Source: Acidobacteria bacterium RIFCSPLOWO2_02_FULL_67_21
Lineage (GTDB): Bacteria > Acidobacteriota > Vicinamibacteria > Vicinamibacterales > UBA2999
Direction: 5' to 3'
Assembly: GCA_001767195.1 (NCBI GenBank)
Contig: MEKU01000002.1
Coordinates: 6,900-40,950 of the forward strand
DNA: 34,051 nt
The stretch's first letter is position 1. Each line of letters opens with the position of its first letter. The notes under the pieces are model-generated. The model was given only the letters and a program-made list of their open reading frames with translations, searched no databases and had not been told where the DNA came from. Positions 9,584-18,015 of this stretch are shown piece after piece. A program made the position numbers and the translations under genes.

Positions 9584-9630
9584 TATTCATATTTAGACAA
9601 ATTATCTGATAGGCTTCTCTTGAGACCCCA

Positions 9631-10659
9631 TTGGAAGAGATCCCAACGACTGCTATTCAAGAAAATCAGCTTCTACGAGAGGTTCTGGAAATCGTCCGCT
9701 CCCGACTCCCCACGGGGTGGTCAATGACCGGTAGGACCGAGGCTTGTTGGGAGATTGAGACCCCCGGCGGCGAGCGGGCCACTCTCCCAATTGAGGTCCA
9801 GCCCCGACCGTCTCTGTCGTCGCTTCGGGCCGCGCTTGATCTGTCACAGGCGGGAGGGACACTGCTGATTTCCTCCTTTCTCTCTCCCGCCATTCGGCGA
9901 GAGCTCGCTGCGCGCGAGATGAGCTTTGCCGATCTGACTGGCAACGTGCGGATCATGCTGTCCAGGCCCGGTCTGTTCATGGAAACAACCGGCGCCACGT
10001 CGGATCCCTCGCCTCTGCGTCCGCAGCGATCACTCAAGGGGGCGAAGGCCAGCCGGGTGGTCCGCGCGCTCGTCGACTGGAGCCCGCCATTTCGCTTGAC
10101 GGAGATCGGCGCTCGGTCACTCGTTGACGTCGGCCATGTGTCCCGGATGCTGACGCAGCTCGAGCAGGAAGGCCTCTTGACCAGGAAGCCGCGTGGGGCC
10201 GTCACGGAGGTGAACTGGGAGGAACTGATTCGCCGATGGACGCAGGATTACCAGGTCACCAGGAGCAACGCGGCCACCTATATGTTCGAACCGCGAGGCC
10301 TCGCGTCTCTCCTGGCAGGACTGCGAGCCACGACGCTGCGATATGCCCTCACGGGTTCGGTCGCCGCCTCAATGCGCGCCGCCGTGGCGCCCGCGGCTCT
10401 CGCCATGCTCTACGTGGACGACCGCGGCACTGTTGCCGATGAGCTGAAGCTGCGTCCCGCTGACTCCGGCGGCAACGTCGTACTGTTGGTCCCGAAGGAC
10501 TCGCTGCCCCTCGAAGGTACGACTCGAGAACAGGATCTCGTGTTGGCGGCGCCGAGCCAGGTGGCCGCCGACCTGCTCAGCGGGCCGGGGCGGAGCTCGT
10601 CGGAAGCCGAAGCCTTTCTCGATTGGATGAAGGAACACGAAGATGTCTGGCGACGCTGA
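9631..10659 (+). CDS. AbiEi-like winged-helix antitoxin/transcriptional regulator
   Basis: 342 aa (TTG start); wHTH segment RVVRALVDWSPPFRLTEIGARSLVDVGHVSRMLTQLEQEGLLTRKPRG; followed by an overlapping nucleotidyltransferase-like gene. Confidence 0.65.
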   Translation: MEEIPTTAIQENQLLREVLEIVRSRLPTGWSMTGRTEACWEIETPGGERATLPIEVQPRPSLSSLRAALDLSQAGGTLLISSFLSPAIRRELAAREMSFADLTGNVRIMLSRPGLFMETTGATSDPSPLRPQRSLKGAKASRVVRALVDWSPPFRLTEIGARSLVDVGHVSRMLTQLEQEGLLTRKPRGAVTEVNWEELIRRWTQDYQVTRSNAATYMFEPRGLASLLAGLRATTLRYALTGSVAASMRAAVAPAALAMLYVDDRGTVADELKLRPADSGGNVVLLVPKDSLPLEGTTREQDLVLAAPSQVAADLLSGPGRSSSEAEAFLDWMKEHEDVWRR

Positions 10660-11192
10660 CCCGAGTCGCGGTTGATCTTCTGGTTCCTGAGTCGCTTGGC
10701 GGCGGTGGCACCCGCGGCGCGCGACTGGACGGGCATGACTCCAAAGCGGCGCGCAAAGTGCGGGGAATCGAAGGCTGCCTCGTTGACAAATCTACGTTCA
10801 CCATCGCAGCGCTTGAGGCGACGGACCAACGACGTTTCGAACTTGAAGTCGCGGGCCCGGCTGCCCTCCTCGTGTCAAAGTGCCACAAGCTCGCCGAGCG
10901 AATTGCGGAAGGCGGGCGTCGCGCCAAGGCGAAGGACGCGCACGATGTGCTGAGGGTCCTGCGAGGCGTCACCACCGACGTGCTGGCTGTCGGATTCACA
11001 CTGATGAGGACGGACGAACTCTCGCGGCAGGTTGCCGAGGCAGGTATTGACCAGCTGCAGTCTCTTTTCGGACGCCCCCGCCTCGCGGGCTGCGACCTCG
11101 CCGCGCAGGCGGTGGCTGGTCTGGAGAATGAGGAGACGATTCGACAGTCCTGCGCGGCGCTGACGGCTGATCTCCTGGCGGCCCTTCGATGA
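10643..11192 (+). pseudogene. AbiEii-like/nucleotidyltransferase-family partner gene, apparently internally deleted
   Basis: ATG at 10643 overlaps the regulator end but reads MSGDADPSRG*. A different frame (track ORF 10623..11192) carries TRVAVDLLVPESLGGGGTRGARLDGHDSKAARKVRGIEGCLVDKSTFTIAALEATDQRRFELEVAGPAALLVSKCHKLAERI with no GS...D nucleotidyltransferase core before it. Confidence 0.55.
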
Positions 11193-11238
11193 TCTCGTGC
11201 TCGCGGCCATCGTCGTACGGCCGGTTCGGTGAGCGCCG

Positions 11239-11742
11239 TCAGTCTTTCGGATTGGTGGCGAACACGGTCAGCTCGGTGATGAACCCCCGGTCGTCCATTT
11301 CAAGCGCTGACTGGACGGCGTGCGCGATGTCGTCGCCGTGCAGTTTGGTCGGGTTCTCCTGGGCCTGCGGTAGCCCCGCCGCCGAATAGAAACCGGTGAG
11401 TACTTCGCTGGGAGTCACCAGGATCACGCGGATATTGAACGGCTGTGTCTGCCCGCCGCGCCGCCAGACAAAAAACGCTCTGCCTTCGGTTAAGCCCCGG
11501 ACCGGGCCGAAAGGGCACTCATAGTTAGCGGCAAAGCCTCGAAACCAACAACGGAACGCGCAATAATACGCCGCGATGCCCGGGAATGGCATCGGCACGG
11601 AAGCCGTTGGACCATTCCACTTGAGGGCCAGGAGCGCAAAACTGGTGCGATACGCGACGTAATGAAAGTACAGGTAGGCCGTCGCGTAGACCAGCACGCT
11701 GGCCGCGAGCGCCCCGATGACCGCGATGGCGAGCCTCTTCAC
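11239..11742 (-). CDS. membrane-anchored protein of unknown function
   Basis: GTG at 11742: VKRLAIAVIGALAASVLVYATAYLYFHYVAY..., one N-terminal TM helix; GTGA overlap with the preceding gene. Confidence 0.6.
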   Translation of the reverse strand: MKRLAIAVIGALAASVLVYATAYLYFHYVAYRTSFALLALKWNGPTASVPMPFPGIAAYYCAFRCWFRGFAANYECPFGPVRGLTEGRAFFVWRRGGQTQPFNIRVILVTPSEVLTGFYSAAGLPQAQENPTKLHGDDIAHAVQSALEMDDRGFITELTVFATNPKD

Positions 11743-12056
11743 AACACGATCGAGTACTTGTACGGATACTCCGCCCGCTCGATGGCGTCCTCGAGCTGCT
11801 GGCGGGTCACCGATGCGCCGCGCTTCACCGTGATCCGGATCTCCTCCGCGTCCCAACGCAGGTCGATCTGCTCGATCTCCGGCATCTCGGCGAGTCGTTT
11901 TTCAATGCCGTACATGCAGTAGGGTCCCGGAATGCCCGGCACCGCAATGGTGACACCGCGCGGTGGCTGGCCTGCGGTGTCACCGGCCGTCACCATCACG
12001 AACACGGTCACGAGCGCGATCGTGGCGATGCGCATGGTCCAGGCGCGCGTCATCAT
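11739..12056 (-). CDS. exported small protein with HMA-like (ferredoxin-like fold) domain
   Basis: Start at 12056: MMTRAWTMRIATIALVTVFVMVTAGDTAGQ signal peptide, then GVTIAVPGIPGPYCMYGIEKRLAEMPEIEQIDLRWDAEEIRITVKRGASVTRQQLEDAIERAEYPY, HMA-like pattern with a single Cys. ATGA overlap with vapC. Confidence 0.6.
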   Translation of the reverse strand: MMTRAWTMRIATIALVTVFVMVTAGDTAGQPPRGVTIAVPGIPGPYCMYGIEKRLAEMPEIEQIDLRWDAEEIRITVKRGASVTRQQLEDAIERAEYPYKYSIVL

Positions 12057-12484
12057 CACGCCAGAGGATTCCTCCAGCGCAGGTCCGGGAAGCGGGAGAA
12101 GTCGCGATCGGTCGTGTAGAGTGTGGCGCCGTGCTCGATGGCGATCGAGGCCAGGGCGGCGTCCATCACGAGGGGCCCGGATGTCTGGCCTTGCCGCGTG
12201 AGGGCTCGCAGAATCGCCCAGTGCCGCTCGCCCGGGTCGAGAATGCCCGCGACGGGTTGGGCCAACCAGGCGCCCACGGCCTCCTCGGCCTCCGCCATCG
12301 TCAGCGGCTGTTCGAATACGCGAGGGCTCGTCGAAATCCGCAGAAACGCCCACAGCGAGAGCCAGGCGAAGCGCACGAGCGATGGCCCCGAGAGCGTGGC
12401 CTCCAGCCAGCGCCTGCTGCCTTCGTGGTCGGTCGCACGCGGGTTGTACGCGTACAGGAGGAGATTCGCGTCGATGAGAATCAC
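12056..12484 (-). CDS. vapC: PIN-domain ribonuclease toxin, VapC family
   Basis: MILIDANLLLYAYNPRATDH...; DAALASIAIEHGATLYTTDRDFSRFPDLRWRNPL, conserved PIN acidic residues. Confidence 0.92.
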   Translation of the reverse strand: MILIDANLLLYAYNPRATDHEGSRRWLEATLSGPSLVRFAWLSLWAFLRISTSPRVFEQPLTMAEAEEAVGAWLAQPVAGILDPGERHWAILRALTRQGQTSGPLVMDAALASIAIEHGATLYTTDRDFSRFPDLRWRNPLA

Positions 12485-12729
12485 CGGGCGAGCGGACCCT
12501 CGACGCGCTCGATCAACTCCGGGATGCTGTCGAGGTTCAGCCCGGGACGCAACGCGCCGAGGTCGCGCGTCACCACGCGGAAGGGCGCACGTGAGGAACC
12601 GGCGGGCGGGCGCGCCAGGCCGCGCCGCAGCGTGTCGTTGACGACCTCACGAAAGGCGCGTCCCGATCGCCGCGCCAACGATTTCAGCTTGGCGGCCACG
12701 TCGTCATCGAGCGTGAGGGTCGTTCGCAC
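12481..12729 (-). CDS. vapB: VapB-type antitoxin (ribbon-helix-helix)
   Basis: MRTTLTLDDDVAAKLKSLARRSGRAFREVVNDTLRRGL; ATGA overlap with vapC. Confidence 0.9.
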   Translation of the reverse strand: MRTTLTLDDDVAAKLKSLARRSGRAFREVVNDTLRRGLARPPAGSSRAPFRVVTRDLGALRPGLNLDSIPELIERVEGPLAR

Positions 12730-12733
12730 ATTG

Positions 12734-12755
12734 TGATGCTATGGGAGAAGCATCA
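12734..12755. promoter_or_regulatory. inverted repeat upstream of vapB, candidate VapBC operator
   Basis: TGATGCT-ATGGGAGA-AGCATCA, perfect 7-bp arms with an 8-nt spacer, 4 bp upstream of the vapB start. Confidence 0.5.
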
Positions 12756-12993
12756 TGATGTCAATGCCGGGCCGCTACCAGTCGTTCCTACCGTTGATCG
12801 TCTTCGACCCCCGCACAGCCGCTTCAGAGGTCTCGTGCAAGTGGCAAGTGGAAGGGCATGAAGCGGCCGTGGTGGAACCCGCCGATCCCGGCTGGTTGTG
12901 GCCGACGACATCGCGTGAGATCGCTCCTGGCGGTGGTCGTACGCAGGCCGATTGAGATTGAGGGTTCTACAGGGAGAGGAGCGGCTATCAGCA

Positions 12994-14792
12994 CTACTTC
13001 GCGCCGAGGCTGTGGGGGACGAGGACGGCAGTGGTCGCCGTCGAGGCGTCGCCGCCGAGGTCCGTGCAGGTGATCGCGATCGTGTAGACGCGACCGCTGC
13101 CCAGACCCGAGCGCTCGGCGCGCAGCCGCACGTGCCCGGCGTCGACAACCTCCCAGTCCGGCGAGAGGTCGCCGTCGCCCAGGCCATCCTCCGGCTCGTT
13201 GCTGCTGACGCTCAACGAGCAGGAGTCGACCGGAAGCGGGCAGTTGTCGGTGACGTCATAGTCGATGACCACGTCTTCGAGCCGGTGATCCGGGGGCCAG
13301 AGCACCGATTTGTCGACCGCCGCATCGGTGATGGCGGGCGGGGGATTCGAGGCGGTCGTGGTGACGAACGCGCTGTCGTTCAGCGAGTCCGGATCCAGAG
13401 TCGCCGCCGTGACGCTCGCCGTGTTGTTGATTACCGTGCCATCGGCCACCCCGCACAGGACCGTCGCCCGGAGCGAGACCGTGCGAAGGGCGCCGACCGG
13501 AATCGTCCCGAACTCGACCGTCCGATTGTTGTTGATTCCACCGCAGATACCATCGCCGTCGGCGGCGCACGCTCTGAAGATCGTCTGCGGTGGCAGCGTG
13601 TCGACGACGGTGACGTCCATGGCATCATCCGGGCCGTCGTTGTGAATCGTCAGCGTGTAGGTCAGATCAGTGCGCGTCTGTACGGGATCTGGAGCATCGG
13701 ACTTCGCGATCGACAGATCCGCCGCCTCCGTCCTCAATGTCAGTCTTCCCACGCGGATCGAAAACCCGGTCGTTTCAGTGCCAACGTCGTAATAGAGAAG
13801 ATAGGTGCCGTCGTGTAACCGGACAATATCGGGACCATTGCCGTCAATGCCCAGAGAATACAACGCATCGAACGTCACTCCATCTGTGGAGGTGCCGTAG
13901 CGCAGACGCGGGAGGGTGAAATTGTCCTGGTAGTGAGTGCTGTAGAAAAAGAGCGTGGCGCATCCATTCCCACGCTGCAGCGCGTGAGGCTGTTCCGCAG
14001 AATAATCGGATGCGCCGGTTCCCACTCTTATACCTTCGTCCATTGTCCACGTGAGCGGGTGCTCCGCCGAATCGGTCAGGATAGGGGCGCCGGGGCCGAG
14101 CCTGACGCCTTCTTCGACCGTTCAGGTGAGCTGATCCGTCGAGACCGCGCTCTTGACGAGATGCCCGCCGGGAGGGTCGCCGGGGCGCGACAGATCGCTG
14201 AAGTACATCCGGTATCGCCCATCCGCAAGGCGGACGATCGTGGCGCCGCCGGTCGCGCCCGTTTTGGTGGTACTGCTGAATCCGGCGGCCTCCGCCGTCA
14301 TTCGAAACCCGGGCTCGATGGTAAAGATCAAACCGTCGGCGCTCACGGCCGACCGGATGCTGCTCTCGCTGATGTAGAAGAGCCGCCGGCCGGATTGACA
14401 ACGACGCGCGGCATGCCGGCTCCGTCGGGAAGCCGCGCGCCAGCCTCGGGGACGAAGCTGGCCCCGTCGGCGGCCAGCGACACGGCGCTGACGATGCCGA
14501 GTCCCTGCGCAAACACGTGCAAGCGGACACGGCCGTCGGCGAGCCGCGCAGCCGACGCGTCTGCGACGGGCAGGCCGGCGGCCACGCCGAAGTCGGACGG
14601 TCCGAGCAGCGGTCCGACAATCGTGCAGGCGCCGGCGGCCGTGGGGGGCGGCGTCGGGGTCATCTGACCGGCCGATGCCTGCGGGAGCAGACAGAGAAGA
14701 CCCAGGACCGCTGCGCCGCGCGAGAAAGGCGCGGCGCGGCTGGTCCCACGAGCGAGCTCTTCAGGCGAGCGGGAAACGAATGCGCCGTACAT
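12994..14792 (-). pseudogene. secreted beta-propeller-like + DUF11-type surface protein, disrupted
   Basis: Start ATG 14792 with GGAGGGATTG upstream and a signal peptide; three ORF pieces (14343..14909, 14122..14346, 12994..14043) form one protein after correcting a frameshift near 14380-14395 and reading through an in-frame TGA at 14122-14124. DUF11-type segment DLSIAKSDAPDPVQTRTDLTYTLTIHNDGPDDAMDVTVVDTLP. Confidence 0.75.
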
Positions 14793-15183
14793 CAATCCCT
14801 CCTCCGGATGGGCCGACTTCGCCCCACGCGTGTCCGTCCAGCGCCGAATCCGCGTCGGCTCATGGATCCCGGATTTGGCGACTATATGGCAGAGGCATGT
14901 CGGCCTCAATCCCGCCTCGACAGTATGCCTCGACCGTATTGCATTGGACCGCTATATATCGTCTCCAATCGCTCGACGGGCTTGAGAACATTCTCGACGA
15001 CCTGGCGCACGACCGCATCGTTCGCGTCGTCGCCGGTGAGGTTAGGATGAAGGCACCGCCTGCAGCCCGATCGGCCTACACCGACCTGCCGTTGTGAACC
15101 CCGTCGATCCCGGCAAACAGATCCCGAAGCAGTGGGTGGCGGGATTCGGCCAGGGATTCCGTGAGGCAGGCGAGGGGGGGAGC

Positions 15184-15687
15184 ATGGCGACCACCACTGG
15201 CGGGCTGATCACCCGGAAGGGCATCTGCGGCGTCTGCCCGGCGGGTTGCTGGGTGGAAGCCGACCTTCGCGACGGGGCGCTCGAAGCGATTCGTCCGGAC
15301 CGAAGCCACCCGTTGGGCCAGATCTGCCGGCGGGGCGAGCACGCGGCCGAGATCGTCTATTCGCCGCACCGCCTGCGACATCCGATGCGGCGTACGGGGC
15401 CCAAGGGGACCCACGGCTTCGAGCGCATCTCCTGGGACGCCGCCTACGACCTCATCGTCGAGCGTCTGCACGCCATCAAGGACACCTCGGGACCGGAGGC
15501 GGTCGCCATCTACACCGGGCGGGGCGCCTTCGAGCTGTCGCTGTGCGACATCTTCCAGCCCAAGGGCGTCGCCGTGTCGTCGGCGTCGAGTGTGCGAGCG
15601 CTGCGTCTGCCCTGTGTCTGGGCGCGAGCGCCAAGGGACCGTGTCGCGTCGCAGAACGGGCTTCCGTCAACGTCGGGAGGCCGCTAA
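15184..15687 (+). pseudogene. N-terminal fragment of a molybdopterin oxidoreductase (4Fe-4S domain)
   Basis: GICGVCPAGCWVEADLRDGALEAIRPDRSHPLGQICRRGEHAAEIVYSPHRLRHPMRRTGPKGTHGFERISWDAAYDLIVERL is a Mo-bisMGD N-terminus; family-like sequence ends about 15590 and the ORF closes at 15687, far short of full length. Confidence 0.75.
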
Positions 15688-15690
15688 TGC

Positions 15691-15756
15691 TTCCTGGTCG
15701 GGCTGCTCGATGTGAATGCCCTCGTCGCGCTTCTGGTGCCGAACGTCCCGAGCTAG
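15691..15756 (+). pseudogene. possible N-terminal remnant of a PIN-domain (VapC-like) gene
   Basis: Own translation: FLVGLLDVNALVALLVPNVPS*, similar to the VapC start pattern LLDVNVLVALL; too short for certainty. Confidence 0.35.
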
Positions 15757-15818
15757 CCGAGGGACGGAGCGACAGACGGCTCCGCGCTGCCCTCTCCCGC
15801 GAGATACTAGATAACGGA

Positions 15819-16919
15819 ATGGCCAAGGACGCACTCGTCTCCGACGATCTCGCCCGGAAGTTCGCCACCGAGAAGGAGACCCCGTACACGCGCTGGGTCC
15901 GTTCGGAGGGGCTCGACATCATCAGCTCGTTCTACGTCCCCGACCTCCACACCGTGGAGCTCAAGCCGTGGGCGCGGCGCGGCGGACGCGGCGTGTTCCT
16001 GAACCACGACGCCTCGCGCACCTCGAACGACTGCTACGTCTGCGAAATCCCGCCGGGCCGGCAGCTCGAGCCGCAGCGGCAGCTCTACGAGGAGATGATC
16101 TATGTGCTCGACGGCCGCGGGTCCACGGCCGTCTGGAACGGCGCGGGAAAGCGGATCAGCTTCGAGTGGAAGGCGGGCGCCATCTTCGCCATCCCGCTCA
16201 ACACGTCGCACCAGCACTTCAACGGCTCGGGGACTCAGCCCGTCCGCTACGTGGCGGTGACCAACGCCCCGGTCATCATCAACGCGTTCGGCGACCTCGA
16301 TTTCGTCTTCAACACGCCGTATGACTTCACGGAGCGCTTCAACGGCGAGCCGGACTACTTTGCCGGCCGCGGCGAGCAGAAGGGGCTGCTCCTCGACACC
16401 AATTTCGTGGCCGACGCCGTCAACCTGCCGCTCTACATCGCCGATGAGCGGGGCGCCGGCGGCGGGCACATCCGTTTCAGCATGGCCCGCGGGTATCTCA
16501 ACAGCCACATCTCGCAGTTCCCGGTCGGCACCTACAAGAAGGCGCACGCGCACGGGCCCGGCGCGCACGTGATCGTCATGAGCGGCGAAGGCTACAGCCT
16601 CATGTGGCCCGAAGGTGAGGAGCCGAAGCGCTACGAGTGGAAGGCAGGGTCGATGATCGTGCCGCCCAACCTCTGGTACCACCAGCACTTCAACACGGGG
16701 GACGGCCCCGCGCGCTACCTCGCGTTCAAGGCCGAAGGGGTGGCGATTCGCAACGCGCAGGGTGTGCCCAAGGCCTGGATCTCGAAGCGCCTCGGCGGCG
16801 ACCAGATCGACTACGCTGACGAGTCGCCGCGCATCCGCCAGTGGTTTACCGAGGCGCTGGCGAAGAAGGGCCTGGAGTCGAGAATGGACAAGGCCTACGC
16901 CGCCGAGCTCAGTACGTAG
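15819..16919 (+). CDS. double-cupin domain protein
   Basis: MAKDALVSDDLARKFATEKETPYTRWVRSEGLDI...; two cupin-like segments (YEEMIYVLDGRG...HQHFNGSG and GPGAHVIVMSGEGYSLMWPEGE...WYHQHFNTGDGPARYLAFKAEG). ORF-track start at 15246 is too early. Confidence 0.85.
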   Translation: MAKDALVSDDLARKFATEKETPYTRWVRSEGLDIISSFYVPDLHTVELKPWARRGGRGVFLNHDASRTSNDCYVCEIPPGRQLEPQRQLYEEMIYVLDGRGSTAVWNGAGKRISFEWKAGAIFAIPLNTSHQHFNGSGTQPVRYVAVTNAPVIINAFGDLDFVFNTPYDFTERFNGEPDYFAGRGEQKGLLLDTNFVADAVNLPLYIADERGAGGGHIRFSMARGYLNSHISQFPVGTYKKAHAHGPGAHVIVMSGEGYSLMWPEGEEPKRYEWKAGSMIVPPNLWYHQHFNTGDGPARYLAFKAEGVAIRNAQGVPKAWISKRLGGDQIDYADESPRIRQWFTEALAKKGLESRMDKAYAAELST

Positions 16920-16965
16920 GGCGGGTCCCGGTCAGCGAAGGAGACCGGACCCGCCGAATATCGCA

Positions 16966-18015
16966 ATGATCAGATTTCCAGTCGCAATCCTCGTTCTCGT
17001 TGCCGCTGCCTGCGGCGGTTCCGCGCCCGGACCGGGCGCTGCCGTGTCGGTCGGCGACCTTGCCGTCTACGTCGGCGCCGACCGCGAGCAGAAGCTGCTC
17101 GAGGGCGCCAGGCGCGAGGGCGAGATCACCATCTACACCTCCGCACAGACCTCCGACCTGGGCCCCGTTGTCGAGGCGTTCGAGAAGAAGTACGGCATCC
17201 GCGCGAATCTCTGGCGCGCCGGGTCTGAAGTGGTCCTCAACCGCGCCCTGCAGGAAGCCCGCGCCGGCCGCCATACCGTGGACGTGGTCGAGACCAACGG
17301 CCCCGAGCTCGAGTCGATGTCGCGCGAGCAGATCCTGCAGGCCATTACGAGCCCGCATCATGCGGATCTGATTCCGCCGGCCATCCGCCCTCACGGCGAA
17401 TGGGTCGGCACGCGTCTCAACGTCTTCGTCCAGGCCTACAACACGAAGATGGTGAGGAAGGAAGACCTGCCGAAGACGTGGGAGGAGCTGCTCGACCCGA
17501 AGTGGAAAGGCAAGCTCGGCATCGAGGCGGAAGATTCCGACTGGCTGGCCGGCATCTTCGGCGAGCTCGGTGAGGAGCGGGGCCGCAAGGTCTTTCGCGA
17601 GATCGTGGCGAAGAACGGCATCTCGGTCCGGAAAGGCCACACCCTCCTCACGCAGCTCGTCGCCTCCGGCGAGGTGCCGCTCTCGCTCACCGTGTACAAC
17701 TACAAGGCCGAGCAGCTCCGCCGCGAGGGCGCGCCGATCGACTGGTTCACGATCGGCAACGCGATCGCGCGGCCCAACGGCGTCGGCGTCGCGAGACACG
17801 CGCCGCATCCGCACGCGGCGGTGCTCTTCTACGATTTCGAGCTGAGCGAAGAGGGCCAGCGGATCATCGCCGACCGCGAGTTCGTCCCCACCAGCCGGAA
17901 GATCGACACGCCGCTCAACAAGGTGCCGATGACGTTTGTCGACGCGCGCGTGTCGATCGACGAGTACGACAAGTGGAAGAATCTGTACATGTCCCTCTTC
18001 GGCGGTGGCCGGTGA
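16966..18015 (+). CDS. extracellular substrate-binding lipoprotein (FbpA-like, family 1)
   Basis: MIRFPVAILVLVAAACGG lipoprotein signal; GEITIYTSAQTSDLGPVVEAFEKKYGIRANLWRAGSEVVLNR; VQAYNTKMVRKEDLPKTWEELLDPKWKGKLGIE. Confidence 0.88.
   Translation: MIRFPVAILVLVAAACGGSAPGPGAAVSVGDLAVYVGADREQKLLEGARREGEITIYTSAQTSDLGPVVEAFEKKYGIRANLWRAGSEVVLNRALQEARAGRHTVDVVETNGPELESMSREQILQAITSPHHADLIPPAIRPHGEWVGTRLNVFVQAYNTKMVRKEDLPKTWEELLDPKWKGKLGIEAEDSDWLAGIFGELGEERGRKVFREIVAKNGISVRKGHTLLTQLVASGEVPLSLTVYNYKAEQLRREGAPIDWFTIGNAIARPNGVGVARHAPHPHAAVLFYDFELSEEGQRIIADREFVPTSRKIDTPLNKVPMTFVDARVSIDEYDKWKNLYMSLFGGGR

Noticed and set aside
12753-12990. Small ORFs between the vapB operator and the surface-protein pseudogene
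   Set aside because: Mutually overlapping short ORFs on both strands without motifs or ribosome-binding sites.
14940-15097. Possible alcohol-dehydrogenase tail (LDGLENILDDLAHDRIVRVVAGEV) in the plus-strand ORF
   Set aside because: Too short and too weakly similar to support without a database search.
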